A stretch of DNA of 64,000 nt from JADLGL01 sp963823045 (GTDB lineage: Bacteria > Pseudomonadota > Alphaproteobacteria > Rhizobiales > Kaistiaceae), in the NCBI GenBank assembly GCA_963823045.1, contig CAWGKA010000004.1, forward strand, positions 167,492-231,491, written 5' to 3'. Position 1 is the first letter of the stretch, and the number at the start of each line of letters is the position of its first letter. Under the pieces are notes generated by a model. It saw only the letters and a program-made list of their open reading frames with translations. It did not search any database and was not told where the DNA came from. Both the position numbers and the translations under genes were made by a program. Below are positions 8,703 to 17,305 of the stretch, in pieces.

Positions 8703-9654
8703 ATGGACGCGAGTTCGCGCAGCCGGCATCGCCGCCGCGGTCAGGGCGCTGCAAGCCGGTCGTCTCGTCGGGATGCCGACAGAGACCGTCTATGGCCTTG
8801 CCGCCGACGCGACCAATGCCGACGCCGTTGCCGCCATTTTCGCCGCGAAGACGCGTCCTAGCTTCAACCCACTGATAGTCCACACGAAGTCCATCGAAGC
8901 CGCCGGGCAGATCGCTGAGCTGGGTGACCTCGGCCGTCGTCTCGCGGCTGCTTTCTGGCCGGGGCCGCTGACGCTTGTTGCGCCTCGGCACGCCGAGGCC
9001 GGCATTGCCGATCTCGCCACCGCCGGGCTCGACACGGTCGCGATCCGCGTGCCGGGACATCCCGTCGCAGCGGCGCTGTTGGAGGCCCTGCCGTTCCCGC
9101 TGGCTGCGCCAAGCGCCAATCTGTCGGGCCGCGTCAGCGCCACCATGGCAGCCCATGTGGCCGCCGATCTCGGCGACCGCGTCGCCGTTATTCTCGACGC
9201 CGGCCCATCGCCGCTAGGCCTGGAATCGACCATCGTTTCGGTCGTTGACGGTGCGGTTTTGCTGCGGCCGGGCGCTGTTCCCAGGGAGGCGATCGAGGCG
9301 GTGCTCGGCGCTCCGCTGGGCTTGCCGCAGGCGATGGATCAGCCGGCTGCGCCGGGCATGCTGGCGAGCCACTACGCGCCGTCGGTGCCCATGCGGCTCG
9401 ATGCAACGGATGTGAGGCCGGGCGAGTCGCTTCTCGCCTTCGGCCCCGAAATGCCATCCGGCGCGGAGAATGCGGCAGCCATCGTCAATCTCAGCGAGCG
9501 CGGCGATCTTACGGAGGCGGCGACGCATCTCTTTGCGGCGCTGCGCGTGTTGGATGCGGCCGGGGCGCCTATTGCCGCGGTGACGGTGCCGGAAGAGGGG
9601 CTGGGGCTGGCGATCAACGACCGCCTGCGTCGCGCCGCCGCGCCGCGGCCTTAG
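8703..9654 (+). CDS. L-threonylcarbamoyladenylate synthase (Sua5/YrdC family), N-terminal frameshift as sequenced
   Basis: Makes threonylcarbamoyl-AMP for the t6A37 modification of ANN-decoding tRNAs. YrdC domain: MPTETVYGLAADA, KTRPSFNPLIVH, FWPGPLTLVA, AIRVPGHPVA, PLAAPSANLSGR, LGLESTIVS. A C-terminal Sua5 domain follows (PAAPGMLASHYAPSVP). The first in-frame start is ATG 8773, which would cut off the first helix, yet conserved sequence (AAGIAAAVRALQAGRLVG) lies upstream in the same frame without a start codon. ATG 8703, with GGCGGAA upstream, is one frame off. Removing one T of GAGTTC at 8711-8716 joins them and gives 316 residues. Its stop shares TTAG with the convergent DnaJ-like gene. 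Confidence 0.9.
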
Positions 9655-10628
9655 CCCTCCGCGTCGTTCTCCTCGGCGTCGACATCCTCATGCTCGCGCC
9701 AGCGCTGCATCAGCGCCGTGAGCTCGGGGTCGGGCTTCTTTGGCAGCACGATACGAAGCGTCACGAGCAGATCGCCAACCCTGTCGCCTGCGGCGGGAAG
9801 GCCCTTGCCCTTCAGGCGGAAACTGCGACCACCATTGGCCCCCGGCGGCACGGTCATCGTCACCTCGCCGTCGAGCGTCGGCACGCGAATCTTGTCGCCG
9901 AGGACGGCCTGATCGAGGTGGATCGGCAGATCAAGGCGGAGATTGTCGCCATCGGGTCGGAACAGCGGATGGGCGACGAAGTCGATTGTCACCAGGGCAT
10001 CGCCGGGCGTTCCGCCGAGGGGCGAGGCCTGTCCCTGACCCTTGAGGCGAACGACCTTCCCCGGCCTTGCGCCGGGCGGAATGGCAAATTCCAGCGTCTT
10101 GCCGGTCGGCAAATCGACCCGGGCCTTTTCGCCATGCGCGATCTGTTCGAGCGTGACTGCTGCGGTAGCCGTCACGTCCGAGCCGCCAGGCGCGGACGTG
10201 CGTTGACGCGTTTGACCGCCGCCGCGAAGACCGCCGCCGAGAATATCCCCGAGGATGTCGTCCATGGAAAAGGCGCCGCTTGCGCCTGCGCCTGCCCCTG
10301 CGCTGCCGGGGCCGCCCGGACCGCCCGTCGACCAGCGGAAACCGCCCGTTCCGGCGCCCGGACGCCGCGCGCCACCCTGGCCGAAGCCTTCGAATCCCTG
10401 GAAGCGCGGCTTGCCGTCAGCGCCGATTTCGCCGTTGTCGAATTGCTTGCGCTTGGTCGCGTCGCCTACGATCTCGTAGGCGTCGTTCACTTCGGCGAAC
10501 TTCTCCTTCGCCTTGGGATCCTTGTTCTGGTCCGGGTGATACTGCTTGGCGAGCTTGCGGAAAGCCTTTTTGACTTCCGTCTCACTCGCGTCGCGACCGA
10601 CACCAAGGACCTCATAGGGGTCACGCAT
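9651..10628 (-). CDS. DnaJ-like co-chaperone without zinc finger (CbpA type)
   Basis: 325 residues. The J-domain occupies residues 1-70 with the essential HPD motif (KQYHPDQN). A Gly/Phe-rich linker of about 80 residues follows, with QGFEGFGQGGARRPG. The two C-terminal substrate-binding beta domains include the IPPGARPGKVVRLKGQG and VPPGANGGRSFRLKGKGLP repeats. The CxxCxGxG zinc finger of classical DnaJ is absent, which puts it in the CbpA/DjlA-like class II group. The tail is acidic. The ATG at 10628 is chosen at the start of the J-domain. Confidence 0.9.
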   Translation of the reverse strand: MRDPYEVLGVGRDASETEVKKAFRKLAKQYHPDQNKDPKAKEKFAEVNDAYEIVGDATKRKQFDNGEIGADGKPRFQGFEGFGQGGARRPGAGTGGFRWSTGGPGGPGSAGAGAGASGAFSMDDILGDILGGGLRGGGQTRQRTSAPGGSDVTATAAVTLEQIAHGEKARVDLPTGKTLEFAIPPGARPGKVVRLKGQGQASPLGGTPGDALVTIDFVAHPLFRPDGDNLRLDLPIHLDQAVLGDKIRVPTLDGEVTMTVPPGANGGRSFRLKGKGLPAAGDRVGDLLVTLRIVLPKKPDPELTALMQRWREHEDVDAEENDAEG

Positions 10629-10794
10629 TGCGGCAGCCTGGGCGCTGTATGTGCATAATCCGTAAGGGGAACTCTGAGTATAATGATATGGGATCGACGC
10701 CCTGGCCAGTCCAGGGCCGATGCTTTGGCTTATCACCTCGGCGGCGCGGCTGCACCGGCCGAATTGCGAGGTGGGACCACCGAAGGCGAGGACG

Positions 10795-11394
10795 ATGGAC
10801 GCGGCTCTTGAAACGGCGACCGATCCGATCGAGGCGTTTGCCGCCTGGTTCCGCGATGCGGAGGAGGCCGAGCCGGCCGATCCCAACGCCATGGCGCTCG
10901 CCACCGTCGACGCCGACGGCATGCCCGATGTGCGTATGGTTCTCCTCAAGTCCTTCGCGCATGACGGCTTCGTGTTTTACTCCAATCGCGAGAGCGCCAA
11001 GGGCCTGGAACTGGCGGCCAATCCGCGCGCCGCGCTCTGTTTTCATTGGAAAAGCCTCGGCCGCCAGGTCCGCGTCCGCGGCCCGGTGACGGAAGTCTCC
11101 GAGGAGGAGGCCGACGAATATTTTCGCAGCCGGCCCAAGGGCAGCCGCATCGGCGCCTGGGCCAGCCAGCAGTCGCGCCCTATCGAGTCGCGCTTCGCCC
11201 TGGAGCGGGCCGTGGCCAAATACGCAGCGAAATTCGGCCTGCGCGATGTGCCGCGTCCGGACTATTGGATTGGCTATCGCATCGCTCCCATAGCCGTCGA
11301 ATTCTGGGAAAACCAGAAATTCCGCCTGCATGACCGCATTCAGTTCACGCGTGGCGAAGATGGCGCTTGGCAGCGGCAAAGGCTCTATCCCTAG
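10795..11394 (+). CDS. pdxH: Pyridoxamine 5'-phosphate oxidase
   Basis: FMN-dependent oxidation of pyridoxine or pyridoxamine 5'-phosphate to pyridoxal 5'-phosphate. 199 residues, slightly short of the typical 210-220 but with complete motifs: NAMALATVDADGMPDVRMVLLK, GFVFYSNRESAKG, AALCFHWKSLGRQVRVRG, SRIGAWASQQS and the C-terminal RLHDRIQFTR...WQRQRLYP. The ATG at 10795 has AAGGCGAGG upstream. The intergenic region with the divergent DnaJ-like gene (10629-10794) contains a TATAAT at 10679-10684 but no convincing -35 box. The stop shares CTAG with the convergent antiporter gene. Confidence 0.95.
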   Translation: MDAALETATDPIEAFAAWFRDAEEAEPADPNAMALATVDADGMPDVRMVLLKSFAHDGFVFYSNRESAKGLELAANPRAALCFHWKSLGRQVRVRGPVTEVSEEEADEYFRSRPKGSRIGAWASQQSRPIESRFALERAVAKYAAKFGLRDVPRPDYWIGYRIAPIAVEFWENQKFRLHDRIQFTRGEDGAWQRQRLYP

Positions 11395-13280
11395 GTCTCC
11401 GCGTCTTCCGCCGGCGACTTTTCATCGGCGGCCTCGGTCTTGTCGCCGGCGACCTGCGCTGTCTCGTCGGTCAGCGCCCGGCTCTCGCGCTTCGGCGGCG
11501 TCAGCGGCGCAGGCTGCGGACCTTGCTGGAACATGAGGTTGTCGCCGGCGTTGATGTGCCCCTCGAGCAGTTGTGCCTGCAGCCGGGCGAGGTCGCGCTG
11601 GCGCACGGCAATCGCCGTTTCGGCCGCCTCTTCCTTGCTGAAGCCAAGGCCGATCAGGGCCGCCTCGCCGAGCGTCATCGCCGACATCACCGTCTCGCGA
11701 ATCTCGAAATCGATGCCCTTGCGCAGCAGTTGCAGCGAGTGGCCGCGGTCATATGAGCGCACATAGAGCTTGGCGAAGCCGAAGGACTCCTTGACGACAT
11801 CGACGATCGCGCTGGCGGCCTTCTTGTCGTCTATGCACACGCAAATGATCTCGGCCTTCTCCGCCCCGGCCGCGATCAGCACGTCGCGGCGCGTCCCGTC
11901 GCCATAGTAAATCTTGAAGCCGAAGCTCTGTGCGCTGCGGATCATGTCGGGGTCGGAATCGATGATCGTCACGTCGATCGACCGCGCCAAGAGGAACTGC
12001 GAGGCGATCTGGCCGAAGCGGCCGAAGCCGATCATGAGGGCCGTGCCGCTGAGCCCATCGGCAACGGTGACGCCGTCCAACGACGGCGGCTCGACGGGGA
12101 CAAGCTTCTTGAGCAGCAGCACCGCCGCCGGCGTCAGCACCATCGAGATGATGACCGCCGCCGTCAGGATGGCCGATGTCTCCGCGTCGATGACGCTGGC
12201 GTCGGCCGCCGCAGAATAGAGCACGAAGGCGAACTCGCCGCCCTGCGCCAGCATCAGCGCCATGCGCACCGAGTCGCGATGGTCGGAGCGGAACACGCGG
12301 GCGGCGATATAGATGCCGGCCGCCTTCAGCGTCATGAAGCCGATGACGATGGCGACGATGAGAGCCCAATGCTCGACCACCAGCGTCAGATCGATCGACA
12401 TGCCGACAGCCATGAAGAAGAGCCCGAGCAAGAGGCCGCGGAACGGCTCAATGTCGGCCTCGAGCTGATGGCGGAAATTCGATTCCGACAGCGCCACGCC
12501 GGCAAGGAACGCACCGAGGCCCATAGACAGCCCGCCGGCCTGCATCGCATAGGCGGCGCCAAGCACGGCAAGCAGGGCCGCGGCCGTCATGATCTCGCGC
12601 GCCCGCGCCGAGGCGAACAGGCGGAACAGCGGGTTGAGGAGATAGCGCGCGGCGAAGATGACCGCCGCGACCGCCGCCACGGCCGTCAGGATCTGCACCC
12701 AGGCCGGCACGCTGCTTTCCTCGCCCCCGGGGCTGAGGAAGGCCACCGCGGCGAGCAGCGGCACGATCATCATGTCCTGCATCAGCAGCATGGCGAAGGT
12801 CTTGCGGCCATAGGGCTCGTTGGTGTCGCCGCGCTCTTCGAGGATCTGCATGACGAAGGCCGTCGAAGAGAGCGCCATGCCCATCGCCGCCACGACCGCC
12901 ACTTTGACGTCGACGCCGAAGGCGATGCCGACGGCGGCGATGATGGCGCTGCAAAGAAGCACCTGCGTGAGGCCGAGGCCGAAGATGTCCCTCCTGAGCC
13001 CCCACAGCCGAGAGGGCTGCAATTCGAGACCGATGACGAAGAGCAGCATCACGACGCCGAGTTCGGCGACGGAGAGCACGGCATTGGCGTCCTTGAAGAC
13101 GCCAATCACCGACGGGCCGATGATGAGGCCGGCGAAGAGATAGCCGAGCACGGCGCCGAGCCCGAGCCGCTTGAAGATCGGCACGGCAATGACGGCGGCC
13201 CCGAGAAGGGCCACGAGCTGAGTGAGATTCACCCCGTGCGCTGCGGCTTCAGCGACGTTTGCCGATAGCTCTGCTTCCAT
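11391..13280 (-). CDS. Kef-type K+/H+ antiporter, CPA2 family, with RCK domain
   Basis: 629 residues. About the first 390 residues form 12-13 transmembrane helices of the monovalent cation:proton antiporter-2 family (AVLGYLFAGLIIGPSVIG, VMLLFVIGLELQPSRLW, ALSSTAFVMQILEERG). An RCK/TrkA-N Rossmann domain follows (ALMIGFGRFGQIASQFL, DVTIIDSDPDMI, IYYGDGTRRDVLIAAGAEKA), then a charged tail of about 100 residues. KefB/KefC homologues export K+ in exchange for H+ during electrophile stress under glutathione control; whether glutathione binds here is unknown. No kefF/kefG partner is adjacent. Confidence 0.9.
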   Translation of the reverse strand: MEAELSANVAEAAAHGVNLTQLVALLGAAVIAVPIFKRLGLGAVLGYLFAGLIIGPSVIGVFKDANAVLSVAELGVVMLLFVIGLELQPSRLWGLRRDIFGLGLTQVLLCSAIIAAVGIAFGVDVKVAVVAAMGMALSSTAFVMQILEERGDTNEPYGRKTFAMLLMQDMMIVPLLAAVAFLSPGGEESSVPAWVQILTAVAAVAAVIFAARYLLNPLFRLFASARAREIMTAAALLAVLGAAYAMQAGGLSMGLGAFLAGVALSESNFRHQLEADIEPFRGLLLGLFFMAVGMSIDLTLVVEHWALIVAIVIGFMTLKAAGIYIAARVFRSDHRDSVRMALMLAQGGEFAFVLYSAAADASVIDAETSAILTAAVIISMVLTPAAVLLLKKLVPVEPPSLDGVTVADGLSGTALMIGFGRFGQIASQFLLARSIDVTIIDSDPDMIRSAQSFGFKIYYGDGTRRDVLIAAGAEKAEIICVCIDDKKAASAIVDVVKESFGFAKLYVRSYDRGHSLQLLRKGIDFEIRETVMSAMTLGEAALIGLGFSKEEAAETAIAVRQRDLARLQAQLLEGHINAGDNLMFQQGPQPAPLTPPKRESRALTDETAQVAGDKTEAADEKSPAEDAET

Positions 13281-13394
13281 GCCTCACTGCCTGCTGTGCA
13301 AATCACTTTTGCACAAGCATAGCGGGGGCCAAGTCGCGGGGTAAGCGGCAAGGAAGCAACGCTGCCGCCCTTTTCAGGTGATGGTGCGGAGTGC

Positions 13395-14819
13395 CTAGGC
13401 CTGCGTGCCGCCGATGACGAGCTGGTCGATGCGCAGCGTCGGCTGTCCGACGCCGACCGGCACCAATTGCCCATTCTTGCCGCACATGCCGATGCCCGGG
13501 TCGAGCGACATGTCGTTGCCGATCATCGACACGCGCTTCAGGTCGGTGGGGCCGTTGCCGATCAGCATGGCGCCGCGGATAGCGTTGCCGATCTTGCCGT
13601 CCTTGATGCGATAGGCCTCGGTGCACTGGAAAACATATTTGCCGGACGTGATGTCGACCTGGCCGCCACCGAAGGAGACGGCGTAGATGCCGTCCTTGAC
13701 CGAGGCGAGGATCTCGCCGGGCTCCTTGTCGCCGCCCAGCATGTAGGTGTTGGTCATGCGCGGCATCGGTAGATGCGCGTAGGACTGGCGGCGGCCGTTG
13801 CCGGTGGGCTCTGCCCCCATCAGGCGGGCGTTGAGGCGGTCCTGCATGTAACCGACAAGGACGCCGTTCTCGATCAGCGTCGTCGCCCGGCTGGGCGTTC
13901 CCTCGTCGTCCACGGTGAGCGAGCCGCGGCGAAGGTCGATCGTGCCGTCATCCATGACCGTGACACCGTCGGCGGCGACCTTCTCGCCCATCAGGCCGGA
14001 GAAGGCGCTCTGTTTCTTGCGGTTGAAATCGCCTTCGAGGCCGTGGCCGATCGCTTCGTGCAGGAGAATGCCCGGCCAGCCGGGCCCGAGGACGACGTCG
14101 AACGTGCCGGCAGGCGCCGGTTCGGCGCCAAGGTTCACCAGCGCCTGGCGGAGCGCCTCGTCGACCGAATGCTGCCAGCGGTCCTCGGCGATGAAGGCGC
14201 CGAAGCCCTGGCGGCCGCCGGTGCCGTAGCTGCCCGATTCCTGCCGGTCGCCATCACCGACGACGACCTGGACGTTGAGGCGGACGAGCGGGCGAATGTC
14301 GCGCACCAGCGTGCCGTCGGCGCGAAGGATTTCCACCGTCTGCCATGAGCCGGCGAGCGAGGCCGTGACCTGCCGGACGCGCGGATCCTTGGCGCGGGCA
14401 TAGGCGTCCATCGTCTCCAGGAGCTTCACCTTGTCGCCGAAGCTCGGCGAGCCGAGCGGGTTCTCGTCGCCATAGAGCGATTGGTTCGTCCGCGGCGGCG
14501 GATCGGCATAGCGGCCGCTGTGGCCATGCTTGACCGCGGCGACGGCCTCGCCGGCGCGCTTGATCGCGGCCTCGGAGATCTCGCCGGAATGGGCGTAGCC
14601 GGCCGCTTCGCCGGCAATGGCGCGAAGACCGAAGCCTTGGCTCTCGTCGTAGCTCGCCGTCTTCAGACGGCCATTGTCGAAAGCAAGGCCCTCGGTCTGG
14701 ACATATTCGAGATAGAGTTCGCCGTCATCGGCGCCGGAAAGCGCGTCGGCGACGGCCTTGCGGGCGGTTTCCGGATCGAGACCCGCGCGATCGAGCAGGC
14801 TGTAGCTGTTGTCGGTCAT
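13395..14819 (-). CDS. tldD: Metalloprotease TldD
   Basis: 474 residues of the TldD/PmbA (U62) family, which works with PmbA in peptide maturation and CcdA antitoxin turnover in E. coli. The metal-binding motif HEAIGHGLEGD is present (about residues 253-263), together with VVLGPGWPGILLHEA, DEGTPSRATTLIENG and the C-terminal NAIRGAMLIGNGP and GMCGKNGQLVPVGVGQPTLRI. The ATG at 14819 is chosen at MTDNSYSLLDRAG with GGAAGCAGG just upstream, 42 bases inside a longer frame. No pmbA partner is in the window. Confidence 0.93.
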   Translation of the reverse strand: MTDNSYSLLDRAGLDPETARKAVADALSGADDGELYLEYVQTEGLAFDNGRLKTASYDESQGFGLRAIAGEAAGYAHSGEISEAAIKRAGEAVAAVKHGHSGRYADPPPRTNQSLYGDENPLGSPSFGDKVKLLETMDAYARAKDPRVRQVTASLAGSWQTVEILRADGTLVRDIRPLVRLNVQVVVGDGDRQESGSYGTGGRQGFGAFIAEDRWQHSVDEALRQALVNLGAEPAPAGTFDVVLGPGWPGILLHEAIGHGLEGDFNRKKQSAFSGLMGEKVAADGVTVMDDGTIDLRRGSLTVDDEGTPSRATTLIENGVLVGYMQDRLNARLMGAEPTGNGRRQSYAHLPMPRMTNTYMLGGDKEPGEILASVKDGIYAVSFGGGQVDITSGKYVFQCTEAYRIKDGKIGNAIRGAMLIGNGPTDLKRVSMIGNDMSLDPGIGMCGKNGQLVPVGVGQPTLRIDQLVIGGTQA

Positions 14820-14927
14820 CCTGCTTCCGGTCCTTTCATTCGGCGCCGGGACGAGGCGCATTCGTCAGGGATGATATGTCGACTGGCGGCCCCGATGCCA
14901 AGGCCACGGTCGTAATCGCGGCGGCGA

Positions 14928-15464
14928 CTATTGGGGCAGCGCGTCGAGGCCGGCGCTGAAGCCGGCGAGCGAAACCGGGAAGCCGACGCCCTGAGATTCG
15001 TCGAAATAATAGACAAAGAGCGCCTGACTACCGCCGCGGAGCGCGGCAATGCGTGTTTCGTCCAGGTCGATCGAAGCAAGGCAGCCTTCGAGCGAGCAGC
15101 GGATGAAATCGAAGGTGACGAGGTCGCCATCGTCAATCTTGAGGCCGAGGCCTTTGATCAGAATCACCTCAAGCGGCACCAGCACGGAAAGGAGCGTCTG
15201 CCCGCCGCCGTCATTTGGCCGGAACGCATAGGCCGCGAGCCAGGCACCCGGGCGGTCGGCATCCTCCACGCGCTGCACCAGGGCGCATTGTTCCCCGCCC
15301 GCCGGCACCGCGTCGCAAGTCATTTGCCAGTCGCCGTAGGTCTGATCGTCCTGCGCCTGGGCGCCTCGGGGGGCGGCAAGCCCAGCGAGCGCCAGCACCA
15401 AGATGGCGGTCCGAAGCCGGACCGCGCCGGCGGCCATGGATTTAAGCGGCATTGCCCTAGGCAT
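14928..15464 (-). CDS. Invasion-associated locus B (IalB) family protein, copy 1
   Basis: 178 residues with a signal peptide (cleavage expected around GAQAQD, residues 34-39) and an IalB domain beginning TYGDWQMTCDAVPAGGEQCALVQ. It ends with the family pattern FDFIRCSLEGCLASIDLDE and SLAGFSAGLDALP. Two cysteine pairs (C..C in the first strand region and RCxxxGC) probably form disulfides. The family was named from a Bartonella erythrocyte-invasion locus but is widespread in free-living alphaproteobacteria, so the periplasmic role is undefined. ATG 15464 or 15452 are both possible starts. It is 21 bases after a paralogue. Confidence 0.88.
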   Translation of the reverse strand: MPRAMPLKSMAAGAVRLRTAILVLALAGLAAPRGAQAQDDQTYGDWQMTCDAVPAGGEQCALVQRVEDADRPGAWLAAYAFRPNDGGGQTLLSVLVPLEVILIKGLGLKIDDGDLVTFDFIRCSLEGCLASIDLDETRIAALRGGSQALFVYYFDESQGVGFPVSLAGFSAGLDALPQ

Positions 15465-15485
15465 CGGCCCCCCAAGTCCTTGCGG

Positions 15486-16025
15486 CTAGGGCAGGGCGTC
15501 GAATCCCTCGCCCAATCCCACCAGAGACACCGGGATTCCTATCCCTTCCTCGGGCGTCGTGAAAATTGAAAATGTCGCCGTTGTGCCATTCCGCAGCTTC
15601 GCCAGGATCTCCGGCTCGAGCAGAATCTCCGCCACGCAGCCCTCGGCTACGCAACGGACGAACGGAATCTTGTCGATATACTCGTCATCGATGGTGAGCC
15701 CGAGCCCGAAAGGCGCGGGGAGAAGAACGCCCAGCGGCGCCACAATGCGCATCAATTGGGCGGTGTGGTCGGCGGTCTTCAGGACGATGACGACGAGGCC
15801 GACATTGTCGCGATCCTCCGCCAGCACCGACTGCGTCAGCGCGCATTGCCGCGTTTCCGCGCCCGGCGGCGTGTCGCACTCCATGCGCCAGTCGCCATAG
15901 GTCGCCGCGACGTTGTCCTGGGCATGGCCCGGGGCGGCTGCGAGAATCAATGCGGCGGCGGCGGTGAATGCGGAGAGCGCGGTGCGCCAGCGCGCCAGAC
16001 GCGGGCGCGGGGTGCTGTGGGCCAT
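15486..16025 (-). CDS. Invasion-associated locus B (IalB) family protein, copy 2
   Basis: 179 residues, paralogous to the next gene downstream. The signal peptide ends near APGHAQD and the IalB domain runs from TYGDWRMECDTPPGAETRQCALTQ through PFVRCVAEGCVAEI to SLVGLGEGFDALP. The same two cysteine pairs are conserved. The ATG at 16025 follows AGGAAG about ten bases upstream and starts directly before the signal peptide; the frame is open to 16076. The pair is transcribed away from the cox operon. The two share domain order and end motif but only moderate identity, so the duplication is old. Confidence 0.88.
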   Translation of the reverse strand: MAHSTPRPRLARWRTALSAFTAAAALILAAAPGHAQDNVAATYGDWRMECDTPPGAETRQCALTQSVLAEDRDNVGLVVIVLKTADHTAQLMRIVAPLGVLLPAPFGLGLTIDDEYIDKIPFVRCVAEGCVAEILLEPEILAKLRNGTTATFSIFTTPEEGIGIPVSLVGLGEGFDALP

Positions 16026-16337
16026 TTTGATAAGCTTCCTGTGGATGCGGATGCCGCTGAAACCCAGCCTAATCACGACGTTTCCTTGGCATTTGTGACG
16101 TCATCAAGACCGTTGATGCAAAAATGCCGCATCGTGCCCGTTTCTGAGGCATTGCGGGACGGTTAGCGTTTGTGGTTTCTGTTCGCTGTAGCAACGAGCG
16201 ACCGGGCGAGTCATTGTCACCGCCTATACGGTCGGTCCCGGGTACGCAATGGGCGCAAACAAGCCCTTGACCCGGCATCGATCGAGGGCGATCGACCACG
16301 GGGCGGTCGTAGGACGGATGAGTCTGTCCATGGAGGG
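16026..16337 (+). other. Intergenic region between ialB pair and cox operon
   Basis: About 312 bases without a credible gene. It must hold the divergent promoters for the minus-strand ialB pair and the plus-strand cox operon. A TTGACC at 16267-16272 could serve as a -35 element, but no good -10 hexamer follows at 16-18 bases. I see no tRNA, terminator or strong palindrome. The frame is open upstream of coxB from 16170, but its translation shows no homology. Confidence 0.5.
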
Positions 16338-17246
16338 ATGGGGCACGTGACTAAGTATTTCAATCGCTTCGGCCGTTTTGGCGTGGCTTTGGCCGTTATG
16401 TTGGCAGCCGCATTGGCTCCCACCCTGGCGGCCGCGCAGGCGCAGGAATGGCAGGTCTACTTCGATGAGCCGGCCTCGCCGGTCATGGAGCACATCGTCA
16501 GCTTCAACGACGCCCTGATGATCATCATCACGATCATCGCGCTGTTCGTGCTTGGCCTTCTTTCCTGGGTCATCATTCGCTACCGCTCCAAGGTCAATCC
16601 GGTACCGTCCAAGACCACCCACAACACTGTGGTCGAGGTCTTGTGGACGATCGTCCCGGTGCTGATCCTCGTCGGCATCGCCATCCCGTCCTTCGGGCTG
16701 CTGTTCGATCAGTACGATCCGTCGCGCGTCGTCGACAATTATGATCCGGACCAGGTGATCAACGTCAAAGTCACCGGCCAGACTTGGTTCTGGCAGTACG
16801 ACTATCCGGACGAAGGCATCCGCAACATTGTTTCGACCCCGGTTCGCGACGAAAACAACAACTTCGCCGGCGAGCCGCGACTGCTCGAGACGACGATGCC
16901 CTTCGTCGTTCCGGTCGATACCGTCGTCCGCCTTCAGGTTACGTCGCCCAGCAATGGCGTCATCCACTCCTTCGCCCTGCCGGCGATGGGCGTGAAGCTT
17001 GACGCCGTGCCGGGCCGCCTCGCCAAATCCTGGTTCCTCGCGGAACGCGAAGGCACGTTCTACGGGCAGTGCTCCGAGCTTTGCGGCCAGTATCACTACG
17101 CCATGCCGATCGAGCTGCGTGTCGTCACGCGCGATCAGTATGACCAGTGGGTTGCCGCGATGGCTTCGGGCGACCAGGCAGGCGCCAAGGCGATGGTGGA
17201 TCAGTGGGAAGCGGAGCGACTGGCCAACGTCGCGCTGGCAAACTGA
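16338..17246 (+). CDS. coxB: Cytochrome c oxidase subunit II
   Basis: Carries the CuA centre that accepts electrons from cytochrome c in the aa3-type oxidase. About 300 residues: a signal sequence (cleavage near AAAQAQ), two transmembrane helices (about 50-75 and 95-115) and a periplasmic cupredoxin domain with TWFWQYDYPD and the CuA ligands in GQCSELCGQYHYAMP. The ATG at 16338 is only one or two bases after GGAGG (16332-16336), whereas the in-frame GTG at 16347 (TKYFNRFGRFG) has ideal spacing, so GTG 16347 may be the real start. First gene of the cox operon. Confidence 0.95.
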   Translation: MGHVTKYFNRFGRFGVALAVMLAAALAPTLAAAQAQEWQVYFDEPASPVMEHIVSFNDALMIIITIIALFVLGLLSWVIIRYRSKVNPVPSKTTHNTVVEVLWTIVPVLILVGIAIPSFGLLFDQYDPSRVVDNYDPDQVINVKVTGQTWFWQYDYPDEGIRNIVSTPVRDENNNFAGEPRLLETTMPFVVPVDTVVRLQVTSPSNGVIHSFALPAMGVKLDAVPGRLAKSWFLAEREGTFYGQCSELCGQYHYAMPIELRVVTRDQYDQWVAAMASGDQAGAKAMVDQWEAERLANVALAN

Positions 17247-17305
17247 TCTTTTGAGATAGCAATCGGTCGATCAGACGCGACCAACGGGTTAGGGAGCAGG
17301 ACATC

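Noticed and set aside
10679..10684. Perfect TATAAT between the DnaJ-like gene and pdxH as a pdxH promoter
   Set aside because: No plausible -35 hexamer lies 16-18 bases upstream, so it is mentioned under pdxH but not called.
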